A DNA stretch of 64,000 nucleotides from Halisarca cf. caerulea. Taxonomy: Eukaryota > Porifera > Demospongiae > Chondrillida > Halisarcidae. Below, piece by piece: positions 46,018 to 57,400 of the stretch. Below the pieces are notes generated by a model. It did not search any database, was not told the DNA's origin, and worked only from the letters and a program-made list of their open reading frames with translations. Position numbers and translations under genes: made by a program. The DNA is taken from positions 977,401 through 1,041,400 of the forward strand of contig CAUJGJ010000040.1 of NCBI GenBank assembly GCA_963170055.1. Reading direction: 5' to 3'. Every line of letters begins with the position of its first letter. Position 1 is the stretch's first letter.

Positions 46018-46197
46018 ATGGCAGACAATATGGCAGATAACCCAAGTAACTACAGAGATGAATCTTATACAGTACGATGTGTGGAAAAGGAAGATGCTAA
46101 GCAAATTTACTATGTACATATCTCTTCTATTCAGGAACTCTGTAAGACCCACTATGATTCGAGGGAAATAGAGAGATCTTTTGTTCCTTCATGGTAG
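46018..46197 (+). pseudogene. GNAT acetyltransferase, N-terminal fragment
   Basis: The frame MADNMADNPSNYRDES continues with YTVRCVEKEDAKQIYYVHI, SSIQELCKTHYDSREIE and stops at 46197. This matches the first strand and helix of GNAT N-acetyltransferases (R-P-x3-D-A, then V-x2-S-I-x-E-L-C-x3-Y-x3-Q/E-I). The acetyl-CoA-binding motifs that should follow are absent. The fragment sits between element A3 and the right subterminal repeats. It could be a captured exon, or an exon 1 whose partners are lost or spliced in from further away. Confidence 0.5.
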
Positions 46198-46329
46198 CAA
46201 CTGTATGTCAGGTAATCAAAAATGGCTACAACATCTAACAAATGCATTGGGAAATGCAATGGCTCTTCCTTTGTTCTCAAATTTGACTTCAGCTTTCCTT
46301 TGTAGGGCTTCCTTGACAGCATGCATCAT

Positions 46330-46520
46330 GTGCTCATTAAGCACATGTGTTAGTTTTGTACTGTGCTACAGTAACTATACACAATGTGCTAAAATAGCCC
46401 GTGTGTACTTTTTACACATATTTTGTTCTAGCACACTATGATGTGCTTATTTAGCATATGTGTTAGTTCTATACTGTGTTAAACAATATGTGTGCTAAAG
46501 TAGCCTGTATGTACTTGTAC
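46330..46520. repeat. Right subterminal repeats of the possible two-gene element
   Basis: GTGCTACAG (46358), GTGCTAAAATAGCC (46386), TCTAGCACAC (about 46428), GTGCTTATTTAGC (46443) and GTGCTAAAGTAGCC (46492) mirror motifs at 39365-39460. I did not find unambiguous terminal inverted repeats outside them. Confidence 0.5.
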
Positions 46521-46559
46521 ACATGCTGTTTTTTTTGTCAAAAACATTACCTATTACTA

Positions 46560-46945
46560 GCTTAGAAATCCGAACTGAGGTCCAACTTGCTTTAAAAAGT
46601 ATTCACGATCGAATCCCTTGTTACCCACGGTTAGGTCATTGACAAACACTTTTTAGCGCCACAGTTCAAGTCTTGCTTTGTTCACTAGTCCACCTTTAGC
46701 CTCTTGCGCCAAGAAACACTTTCTAAAGAATCCTCTAAACTCCAAACGTGGACTTGGCCTATTAAGTGTAACCTATCACGTACTAAATGTGTATTTGGCG
46801 CACAATAAACATGGCAGATGGCGGATTTGGCAGTTGGCCTAATATATGCATACTTCTGCCATACTAATGAATTCGCGCCAGGAAATTGTGGCATATTAAA
46901 CGGTTTGGCCTAATATCAGGCGGTATAATAAGCGGGTGGCACTGT
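46560..46945. other. No gene; possible mariner/pogo-like end
   Basis: The interval ends with AAGCGGGTGGCACTGTA, the complement of TACAGTGCCACCCGCTT. It resembles the CAGTG-type ends of pogo-like MITEs at TA. The opposite end was not located. Confidence 0.35.
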
Positions 46946-47285
46946 ATAACATGTGATAACAAGATGCATCTTTGCAGCTTTCCGCTATAATTCATCGCAA
47001 CAAGATAAACAAGATGACAATACCTTTCCTGCTAGTATAGTTGTACTGTATGCCAAGTTGTTCTGTACTTTACATTTCAACAATACAGGTGTTTATATGT
47101 ACATTTAGCAATAGACATGTTATACATTAACTTCTTGCCTTTATGGTACTGTTTTTATCCGGATATCTGTGTATGCTTTGGCTAATAATACTTTTGTGCA
47201 TGGTGTAGGTATGGAAAATGTTAAATTTTATTATACTCAGTCAAATATTATGGAGTGCTTGAACAAGAAACTGGATTGGGGGTGA
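46945..47285 (+). repeat. Copy of the 3' flank of the ankyrin gene
   Basis: About 340 bp, from ACATGTGATAACAAGATGC to the first GGGGTGAGTAG unit, match 59430-59765 just downstream of the ankyrin-Death gene. Differences are scattered. Both copies run straight into the 27-bp minisatellite. No ankyrin coding sequence precedes this copy. Confidence 0.8.
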
Positions 47286-47829
47286 GTAGTAGTAAGGTGG
47301 GAATGGGGTGAGTAGCAAGTGCTGGTGGGAATGGAGTGAGTACCATTGCTTTGGGGAACGGTGAGAAGCAACAGTACTGGTGAGAATGGTGATGAGTTAT
47401 AGCAGTACTGTTGGGAATGGGGGACTAGCAGTATTGGTGGGAATTGGGTGAATAATAACTGTGTGCAGGTGGGAATGGGGTTCAGTAGCAGTGCTGGTGG
47501 GAATGGTGTGAGTACGAGGGCTGGTGGGAATGCGGTCAGTAGCATTGCTGGTGGGAATGGAGTGAGTAGCATTGCTGGTGGGAATGGAGTGAGCACGAGG
47601 GCTGGTGGGAATGGGGTCAGTAGCAGTGTTGGTGGGAATGGGGTGAGTAGCAGTGCTGGTGGGAATGGGGTGAGTAGCTTTGCTGGTGGGAATGGAGTGA
47701 GTAGCATTGCTGGTGGGAATGGAGTAAGTAGCAGTGCTGGTGGGAATGGAGTGAGTACGATGGCTGGTGGGAATGGGGTGAGTAGCAGTGTTGGTGGGGA
47801 TGGGGTGAGTAGCAGTGTTGGTGGGAATA
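47286..47829 (+). repeat. 27-bp minisatellite, largest array
   Basis: The unit is close to GGTGGGAATGGGGTGAGTAG plus CAGTGCT, 27 bp. Because 27 is a multiple of 3, frames stay open on both strands (AGGNGVSSS-like plus, PFPPALLLT-like minus). I take them as repeat artefacts because the array abuts transposons and lacks a start. Confidence 0.85.
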
Positions 47830-48579
47830 CACAAGGTATGTATTTCAGCCCTCGGGTATTACGGTAAAATGGCCGTCGCGAAACTTGACCAAATTTCATA
47901 GCAAATTATGCCTTCAATACGGATAAACTTATACGTTACACTTTATAAAATTAAACAAATGTTATTTATAGGAACACCCAAAGAAGAAACAGTACGAAAC
48001 AGAGAAGTTTGAGGCAACAACAAAGGAGCCCTAAACTTTCGGTAAAAGACAGAAATTGCCATTTCCGGAGGAGAAGATGACACTGTAGCTTCACGAAATT
48101 TACTTTAGTCGCTAGCAAAATATCTGAACTATATGAATTTGCTTGTTGTTCACGACTATAACCTTGTTAAAACCATTTATTTGGAAAAAAAACACTTTTT
48201 TGGTGCCCAAATCGGCATAAAATGGAAACAAATACGGCATTTATTTTCGCTTACCTTATTATAATATTATTCAACAAGCAAAATCCTATAGCCAAGACTA
48301 CATTAAATCGAAAAGTGAAACAAACAGGAAAGTTGTAGGGCATTTTCTCCTCCGGAAAAGCTGATTTCTGTTTGCCTGGTATAATACGGCCATTTTTGAT
48401 GACGTATCGTGATGCGGGGCTGTGACATCACTAATATCGGTATCTGCTTACATGGGGAACCTTCAGTGACGTCCTCTTTAGTGTGACGTAGTTTACAATT
48501 TGTGGTGACGTTGTTTATAAATTTTGTACGTGCACGCCCCAAATCCCAAGCAGCTGTGGGCTGATATAAATGCCCTGTG
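47830..48579. mobile_element. CACAGGG-type element D4 inside the minisatellite
   Basis: The ends are CACAAGGTATGTATTTCAGC and GCTGATATAAATGCCCTGTG, flanked by TA. The minisatellite continues on both sides, so the element inserted into the array. ATGGCCGTCGCG near the left end and ACGGCCATTTTTG nearer the right resemble the motif in other copies. Confidence 0.85.
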
Positions 48580-48689
48580 TAGGGTGAGTAGCAGTGCTGG
48601 TGGAAATGGGGTGAGTAGCAGTGCTGGTGGGAATGGGGTGAGTAGCAGTGCTGGTGGGAATGGGGTGAGTAGCAGTGCTGGTGGGAATG
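48580..48689 (+). repeat. 27-bp minisatellite, continuation
   Basis: Four units of the same 27-bp repeat follow element D4 and end where the next MITE begins (CACAAGTGTGTTATGTC at 48690). Confidence 0.9.
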
Positions 48690-49741
48690 CACAAGTGTGT
48701 TATGTCTGTATGCCAACAAGACGAGATAATATATAAATATACATCTTCACAAAAGGGAACGTTCATAATGCACCTGTATAGCTCAATTTTGGTGATGAAA
48801 TGTACATTAGAATAATATGGGAAAGATGTTTGTGGAACATGTGACTACAGGTGACTCAAGCTTGAAGAGCAGGTCTGTTTGACGGGAAAATTTCACCAAA
48901 AGGCAGTTGTAGAAAATCTAGGTTTTCAGCTTTGAAACTGTCACATGTTACGTCATGGAGTACTATGCATTGCCCTTTCAGTGCACGTTCAACACCTTGC
49001 AACCAGGAACCTTGTCTTTGGGCAGAGCACCAGTGCCCAATATTGGATTTGGGAATTTTATAATCTGTTCTTTTGTTTGTACCTACTTTCATGTCCAAAT
49101 TGCAGAGGTCTTTGAAATTACATGTTGTAGTATAAGGCTTCTGATAAACTCGTAGAACATGTGACAGCAGGTGACTGCAGTCTACAGAAGAGAGATGGTT
49201 GAGTGGAATTTTTCTTTCAAAATTGCAGTGGTAATAATCTCGACTCGAAGGAACGGCAATAGTGCCATCGGGTTCCCAATAGTCCAAACCACGGTCAAAG
49301 ATTCCTGGAGCTTTTGTACCTTCTACTGTTCGAGTTATGTCCCGTGTTTTGTGGTTGGAAACCTCCGAAAACGATGGAAACCCCTGGACATAACAGCCAT
49401 GCTTTGAGCTACCGGGCTCCAGGAATCTTTCAGGGCACTTATGTATCTAAGGAGTCGTTTGAACCTAATGACGTGTTCAGAACCTGAGATTTTTACCACT
49501 GCCATTTTGCTTTTTTGTCTTTTCAACAGTAGCCAAAGAAATTGCATGTAGTGGGATGTTCGACTTGTAGATTGTCTTAAAGAGAACACCAATATCACGT
49601 CAATATGTTTGTAATGTAGAATAGTAGGTTCATGTCAATATTATACCCATTGCAGAAAGCAAAAACTGGGGGTTAATTTTAGTGCCTATGAAGCATTGGC
49701 CATTTTGTGCTACGTCCGAAATCGGACATAACTCACCTGCG
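48690..49741. mobile_element. MITE of 1052 bp, TCCGA type
   Basis: It begins CACAAGTGTGTTATGTCTG and ends TCGGACATAACTCACCTGCG, with TG on both sides. The internal pair TTATGTCC (49335) and GGACATAA (49386) is 43 bases apart. TTGGCCATTTTGTGC lies near the right end. Frames in the region are incidental. Confidence 0.8.
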
Positions 49742-49981
49742 TGGGTGGTCTTGTGTAAGTTTGCAGTATGGTCTCCACATGGCATTCTGTTGAAGGTATC
49801 ATAACTCTATTTGCATATTCTACAAGTTTCAATTATTGTTTCCTTTATACTATTCACATTTTCAGATATTTCAACGTGTTTGCATATGAATTTGCAGAAA
49901 TACTTATACATGCAATAAATACACAGTGAGGAATAGCACCAAGTATGATGTGACAATGGCACCCCAATTTCCCTTATCACA
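49742..49981. other. No gene seen
   Basis: Short spacer between two MITEs. Nothing recognised. Confidence 0.5.
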
Positions 49982-50725
49982 CACAGGTATGCTACGTCCG
50001 ATTTCTAGACTTAAAACAAAATGGCCGACATCTTCAATGTACAATAATTATTCGCTTCATTCTTTGTCTAAATCTAAGTAAACTTTCTGAAAATAGCCAA
50101 GACATATTCTGCCATATATGTACTTGGCTTTGAAATGGACAAAAGCTAGTTTTAACCTCTACAAGTTCCATGAGGTCGGTTTTCTTTACATTTCAAAAGG
50201 AAAAAAGGCGGTGGTTAGGATCTCGGTTTTTGGACATGAAAGTAGGTTCAAACGAAAGCACAGGTTGAAAACTTATTAAATCGAATCTTACATGATGATG
50301 CTCCACTCCACAGCTGTTATGTCCACGGGTTTCTGCCTGAAAAGAAGGTTCTTGCTCACAAGATGTTGGACATAAACCCAAGGGAGCAATACACATTGCC
50401 CCAAATTTGATTCTGAGGGTTGGTCCTTTAGTAATAACATATCATAGTTTCAAAGCTAATAGCCAAGATTTCTACCGCCACCATTATTCGATGCACTTTT
50501 CTTGTTGAAGATAGCTGCCTTTCCAGCATGAATCATGTGTCGTCACATGTTCCACAAATATCTTTCTTGTATACTCATGTATACGTTCCACTTCCACATG
50601 ACATCATCACCAAAACAAATTACAAGTGTGTGACAAACCCAAACATTGCCTGCTGTAATGAAATTCATTGTGTGAAGCCAAATAACGTCAAGCTTTTGGC
50701 TGGATTGGGACATAACACACCTGCA
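49982..50725. mobile_element. MITE of about 744 bp, TCCGA type
   Basis: It begins CACAGGTATGCTACGTCCGA and ends GGGACATAACACACCTGCA. The internal pair TTATGTCC (50317) and GGACATAA (50368) is 43 bases apart. AAAATGGCCGAC lies near the left end. The target duplication is not clear. Confidence 0.75.
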
Positions 50726-51430
50726 AAAAAAATAGGAAGCACATTTGTTAATCAATTCAGAAAATTTCTCTTGTACATCGATAATGAGCACACTGAACAC
50801 ATAAATTTTGCTGCACTTTCCTAGGCCTACTGAATCGTTATTAATGATTAAGGATGATGGTTTTCTGAAGGAGAAAAGACCAGAGAAACTGAAGCCTGTC
50901 TGGAATTTTTCTAACATGTTCAAAATTAAACTTGAAGTCTTCAAATTCACTTAACTTAGTTTCGCATTGTCATTCCTGTTTTTATAATGAGGTACAAATT
51001 TCCACTTCTGGTTCTTACGATTGTCAATGTGTTGACAGTAAAGCAATAATGGAAAAGCATGGATATAAAAAGATTTAAAAGTGCTGGCTTGTCTGGCTTA
51101 TTTACATATTGGTCTTTAGTGCAATTTGTCATGATTGGATATCATAATGATATGATGTCCTATGGGATTATTAATGACGAGTACGTTTGATTTTTTTATG
51201 ATAATTCTTCAATGAAATGGAGATCATTACTTGCCCAAACCCATCCTGAATTACTATTCAGCTATTGCAGTTGATCGGGATTCTTGAACTTAAAAATCCC
51301 ATGATAATCCTTCAGAATATCAATTTCAGGTAATTTTCGTGTATGTGCACCTATTTTCACTCCAAGTATTCGTTCTTGTTTCACCTTCCTGCAGACTTCT
51401 GCACTGGATCTATCATGCCAGCAACCTAAT
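50726..51430. other. Upstream region of the ankyrin gene
   Basis: A TTAA-element right end (TTCCACTTCTGG, GATTGTCAATGTG) lies at 50985-51030. No convincing upstream exon was found, although the coding start of the ankyrin gene (51431) is weakly defined. An upstream exon is possible. Confidence 0.4.
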
Positions 51431-54400
51431 ATGAATAGACAATATCCATTAAAAGTAATCTTCAAGATGTATAATATTTTACTCAAAGAAAAAAACTTGA
51501 CTCCACTTCACATAGCTGCAGCTGAAGGTAAAAGAGAAGCAGCATTGGAACTTATTAGACATGGAGCAGACAAAGCCATTGTAGCTGGCAGATTTGGTAC
51601 ACCTCTACACCAGGCAGCTGGTAGGGGGCATTTCACTACATTACGGGCCCTTATAAAACATGGTTGCCCGCTTGATAAACTCAGCAGCAAAGGTTGTACT
51701 ATACTCCATCATGCTGCTGAAGGTGGTAATGTTGAAGTTATCACGGAACTCATTGGTAGAGGTTGTGATATTAATGCTACTGATGACAACAATTTCACTC
51801 CACTTCACAGTGCTGCAGCTAAAGGTAAAACAGAAGCAGCAATGGAGCTTATTAGACATGGAGCAGACATGGCCTCTGTAGCTGGTAGAATGGGTACACC
51901 TCTACACTGTGCCAGTATTGGCGGTCATCTCACAACATTAAGAGCCCTACTAGAACATGGTTGCCCCCTTGACGCACGCAGCACTACAGGTCATACTGTA
52001 CTCCATCATGCTGCTTCAGGTGGGAATGTTGCTATTATCAAGGAACTTATCAATAGAGGCTGTGATGTCAATGCTACTGATGAAAGTAACTGTACTCCAC
52101 TTCACTGTGCTGCAGCTTGTGGTAAAACAGAAGCTGTATTGGAGCTGATTAGACATGGAGAAGACAAAGCCATTGTAGCTGGCAGATTTGGTACACCTCT
52201 ACACCAGGCAGCTGGTAGGGGGCATTTCACTACATTACGGGCCCTTATAAAACATGGTTGCCCGCTTGATAAACTCAGCAGCAAAGGTTGTACTGTACTC
52301 CATCATGCTGTTGAAGGTGGGAATGTTGCTATTATCAAGGAACTTATCAATAGAGGCTGTGATGTCAATGCTACTGATGAAAGTAACTGTACTCCACTTC
52401 ACTGTGCTGCAGCTTGTGGTAAAACAGAAGCTGTATTGGAGCTGATTAGACATGGAGAAGACAAAGCCATTGTAGCTGGCAGATTTGGTACACCTCTACA
52501 CCAGGCAGCTTATAGGGGTCATCTCACAACATTAAGAGCCCTCCTAGAGCATGGTTGCTCACTTGATACACTCAGCACTACAGGTCGTACTGTCCTCCAT
52601 CATGCTGTTGAAGGTGGTAATGTTGATGTTATCAGGGAACTCACTGGTAGAGGTTGTGATGTTAATGCTACTGATGACGACAATTTCACTCCACTTCACA
52701 GTGCTGCAGCTAAAGGTAAAACAGAAGCAGCAATGGAGCTTATTAGACATGGAGCAGACATGGCCACTGTAGCTGGTAGAATGGGTACACCTCTACACTG
52801 TGCAAGTATTGGCGGTCATCTCACAACATTAAGAGCCCTACTAGAACATGGTTGCCCCCTTGACGCACGCAGCACTACAGGTCGTACTGTACTCCATCAT
52901 GCTGCTTCAGGTGGGAATGTTGCTATTATCAAGGAACTTATCAATAGAGGCTGTGATGTCAATGCTACTGATGAAAGTAACTGTACTCCACTTCACTGTG
53001 CTGCAGCTTGTGGTAAAACAGAAGCTGTATTGGAGCTGATTAGACATGGAGAAGACAAAGCCATTGTAGCTGGCAGATTTGGTACACCTCTACACCAGGC
53101 AGCTTATAGGGGTCATCTCACAACATTAAGAGCCCTCCTAGAGCATGGTTGCTCACTTGATACACTCAGCACTACAGGTCGTACTGTCCTCCATCATGCT
53201 GTTGAAGGTGGTACTGTTGATGTTGTCAGAGAACTCATTGGTAGAGGTTGTGATGTTAATGCTACTGATGGCGACAATTCTTCTCCACTTCACAGTGCAG
53301 CATCTAAAGGTCAAACAGAAGTAGTATTGGAGTTGATTAGACATGGAGCAGACATGGCCACTGTAGCTGGTAAAATGGGTACACCTCTACACAAGGTAGC
53401 TAGTGAGGGTCATCTCACAACATTAAGAGCCCTACTAGAACATGGTTGCCCCCTTGACGTACTCAGCACTACAGGCCATACTGTCCTCCATCATGCTGCT
53501 GAGAGTGGTAATGTTAACGTTATCAAAGAACTCATTGATAGAGGTTGTATAATTAATGCTACTGATAAAGACAACCTGACTCCACTTCACATTGCTGCGG
53601 CTGAAAATAAAACAGAAGCAGCATTGGAACTTATTAGACATGGAGCAGACAAAGCCATTGTAGCTGGTAGATTTGGTACACCTCTACACCAGGCAGCTTA
53701 TAGGGGTCATCTCACAACATTAAGAGCCCTCCTAGAGCATGGCTGCCCACTTGTCACACTCAGCATCACAGATCGTACTGTACTCCATCATGCTGCTTCT
53801 GGGGGTAGTATTGATGTTATCAAGGAACTCATTGATAGAGGTTGTAATGTTAATGCTACTGATGAAGACAAGTGGACGCCACTTCACAGTGCTGCAGCTG
53901 AAGGTAAAACAGAAGCAGCATTGGAACTGATTAGACATGGAGCAAAAAAAGCCATTGTAGCTGGTACATTTGGCCTTGTACCGCTACACATGGCAGCGAT
54001 TGGCGGTCATGTCACAACATTAAGAATCCTACTAGAATATGGTTGCCCTCTTTACACACTCAGCACTACAGGTCGTACTGTACTCCATTATGCTGCTGAT
54101 GGTGGTAGTATTGATGTTATCAAGGAACTCATTGATAGAGGTTGTAATGTTAATGCTACTGGTGAAGACAACTGGACTCCACTTCACAGTTCTGCAGCTG
54201 AAGGTGAAACAAAAGCAGCATTGGAGCTGATGAGACATGGAGCAGATAATGCTGTTGTAGCTGGTACATTTGGCACACCTCTACACCAGGCAGCTATTGG
54301 GGGTCATCTCACAACATTAAGAGCCCTCCTAGAATATGGTTGTCCACTTGACATGCTCAGCACTAAGGGTCGCACTATACTCCATCATGCTGCTTCTGGT

Positions 54401-57400
54401 GGTAATGTTGATGTTGTCAAGGAAATTATTAATAGAGGCTGTGATGTTAATGCTACTGATGAAGACAACTGGACTCCACTTCACAGTGCTGCAGCTGAAG
54501 GTGAAACAGAAGCAGCATTGGAGCTGATGAGACATGGAGCAGACAATGCTGTTGTAGCTGGTACATTTGGCACACCTGTACACCAGGCAGCTATTGGGGG
54601 TCATCTCACAACTTTAAGAGCACTTCTAAAACATGGTTGCCCAATTGACACGTTCAGCATCAAAGGTAGTACTGTACTCCATTATGCTGCTAAAGGTGGT
54701 AATGTTGATGTTATCAAAGAAATCATTGATAGAGGTTGTAATGTTAATGCTACTGATGAAGACAACTGGACTCCACTTCACAGTGCTGCAGCTGAAGGTG
54801 AAACAGAAGCAGCATTGGAGCTGATGAGACATGGAGCAGACATTGCTGTTGTAGCTGGTACATTTGGCACACCTGCACACCAGGCAGCTATTGGGGGTCA
54901 TCTCACAACATTAAGAGCCCTCCTAGAATATGGTTGTCCACTTGACATGCTCAGCACTAAGGGTCGCACTATACTCCATCATGCTGCTTCTGGTGGTAAT
55001 GTTGATGTTGTCAAGGAAATTATTGATAGAGGCTGTGATGTTAATGCTACTGATGAAGACAACTGGACTCCACTTCACAGTGCTGCAGCTGAAGGTGAAA
55101 CAGAAGCAGCATTGGAGCTGATGAGACATGGAGCAGACAATGCTGTTGTAGCTGGTACATTTGGCACACCTTTAAACCAGGCAGCTTGTGGGGGCCATCC
55201 CATAACCTTAAGAGCCCTTCTAGACCATGGTTGCTCACTTGACATAGTCAGCACTCGAGGTCGTACTGTACTCCATCATGCTGCTAAAGGTGGTAATGTT
55301 GATGTTGTCAAGGAACTCATTGATAGAGGTTGTGATGTTAATGCTACTGATGAGAACAACTGGACTCCACTTCACAGTGCTGCAGCTGAAGGTGAAACAG
55401 AAGCAGCATTGGAACTGATGAGACATGGAGCAGACAATGCTGTTGTAGCTGGTACATTTGGCACACCTGTACACCAGGCAGCTATTGGGGGTCATCTCAC
55501 AACTTTAAGAGCACTTCTAAAACATGGTTGCCCAATTGACACGTTCAGCATCAAAGGTAGTACTGTACTCCATTATGCTGCTAAAGGTGGTAATGTTGAT
55601 GTTATCAAACAAATCATTGATAGAGGTTGTAATGTTAATGCTACTGATGAAGACAACTGGACTCCACTTCACAGTGCTGCAGCTGAAGGTGAAACAGAAG
55701 CAGCATTGGAGCTGATGAGACATGGAGCAGACATTGCTGTTGTAGCTGGTACATTTGGCACACCTGCACACCAGGCAGCTATTGGGGGTCATCTCACAAC
55801 ATTAAGAGCCCTCCTAGAATATGGTTGTCCACTTGACATGCTCAGCACTAAGGGTCGCACTATACTCCATCATGCTGCTTCTGGTGGTAATGTTGATGTT
55901 GTCAAGGAAATTATTGATAGAGGCTGTGATGTTAATGCTACTGATGAAGACAACTGGACTCCACTTCACAGTGCTGCAGCTGAAGGTGAAACAGAAGCAG
56001 CATTGGAGCTGATGAGACATGGAGCAGACAATGCTGTTGTAGCTGGTACATTTGGCACACCTTTAAACCAGGCAGCTTGTGGGGGCCATCCCATAACCTT
56101 AAGAGCCCTTCTAGACCATGGTTGCTCACTTGACATAGTCAGCACTCGAGGTCGTACTGTACTCCATCATGCTGCTAAAGGTGGTAATGTTGATGTTGTC
56201 AAGGAACTCATTGATAGAGGTTGTGATGTTAATGCTACTGATGAGAACAACTGGACTCCACTTCACTGTGCTGCATCTAAGGGTAAAACAGAAGCAGCAT
56301 TGGAGCTTATTAGACATGGAGCAGAAGAAGCCATTGTAGCTGGTAGATTAGGCACTCCTCTACACCAGGCAGCTATTAGGGGTCATGTCACGACTTTAAG
56401 AGCACTTCTAAAACATGGTTGCCCAATTGACACGTTCAGCATCAAAGGTAGTACTGTACTCCATTATGCTGCTTCAGGTGGTAATGTTGATGTTATCAAA
56501 GAAATCATTGATAGAGGTTGTAATGTTAATGCCACTACTGATGAAGACAACTGGACTCCACTTCACAGTGCTGCAGGTGAAGGTAAAACAGAAGCAGCAT
56601 TGGAGCTGATTAGACATGGAGCAGACACAACCATTGTAGCTGGTAGATTAGGCACTCCTCTGCACCAGGCAGCTATTAGGGGTCATCTTACAACATTAAG
56701 AGCCCTTCTGGAACACAGTTGCCCACTTGACAAACTCAGCACTAAGGGTCGTACTGTACTCCATCATGCTGCTGAAGGTGGTAATGTTGAAGTTGTCAAG
56801 GAAATAATTGATAGAGGCTGTGATGTTAATGCTACTGATGAAGACAACTGGACTCCACTTCACTATGCTGCAGCTGAAGGTAAAACAGAAGCGACATTGG
56901 AGCTGATTAGTCATGGTGCAGACAAGATCGCAGTCCCCACCAACCATGGCACACCTCTACACCAGGCAGTTTGCAATAATCATGTGTCAACAGTGCAGGC
57001 CTTATTAAGATGTGGATGTTTTGTTGATGCAGTTGGAAGTATTACTTGGTTCATACGTAAACCAGAGAATGGCAGTCTTCAAGCCGTCAAAACTGTTAAG
57101 AACTGGACTCCTCTACATACTGCAGCATATAATGGAGCAACTGAAGCAGGATTATTATTGATTGAAAATGGCAGTAACCTACATATTGTTGCTGGCTTAG
57201 ATGGCACACCATTTCACCAAGCTTGTTTGTATGGTAGAATGGATTTGATCAAGTCTATTCTTGCAAAAGATTGCAGTGTGATTGAAGTACCTAACAGTAT
57301 AAATGGAAATCCCCTTCATGCTGCAGCTCAAAGCAATGATACTGAGGTTATCAAACTTCTCTTAAGTCACAATGTACAAATCAATGCTGTTGACGTGTAT

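Noticed and set aside
42065..46520. Claiming that the Tnp2-like transposase moves the CRCAKGT MITEs
   Set aside because: The 2-bp duplication is suggestive, but I found no shared terminal sequence between the gene's locus and the MITEs.
47286..47867. Long open frames encoding Gly/Asn- or Pro/Leu-rich repeat proteins
   Set aside because: The 27-bp unit keeps frames open on both strands. There is no plausible start or domain, and arrays are broken by transposons.
51508..56947. Many 60-90 codon frames on both strands inside the ankyrin gene
   Set aside because: They recur with the 297-bp period and are shadows of the ankyrin repeats.
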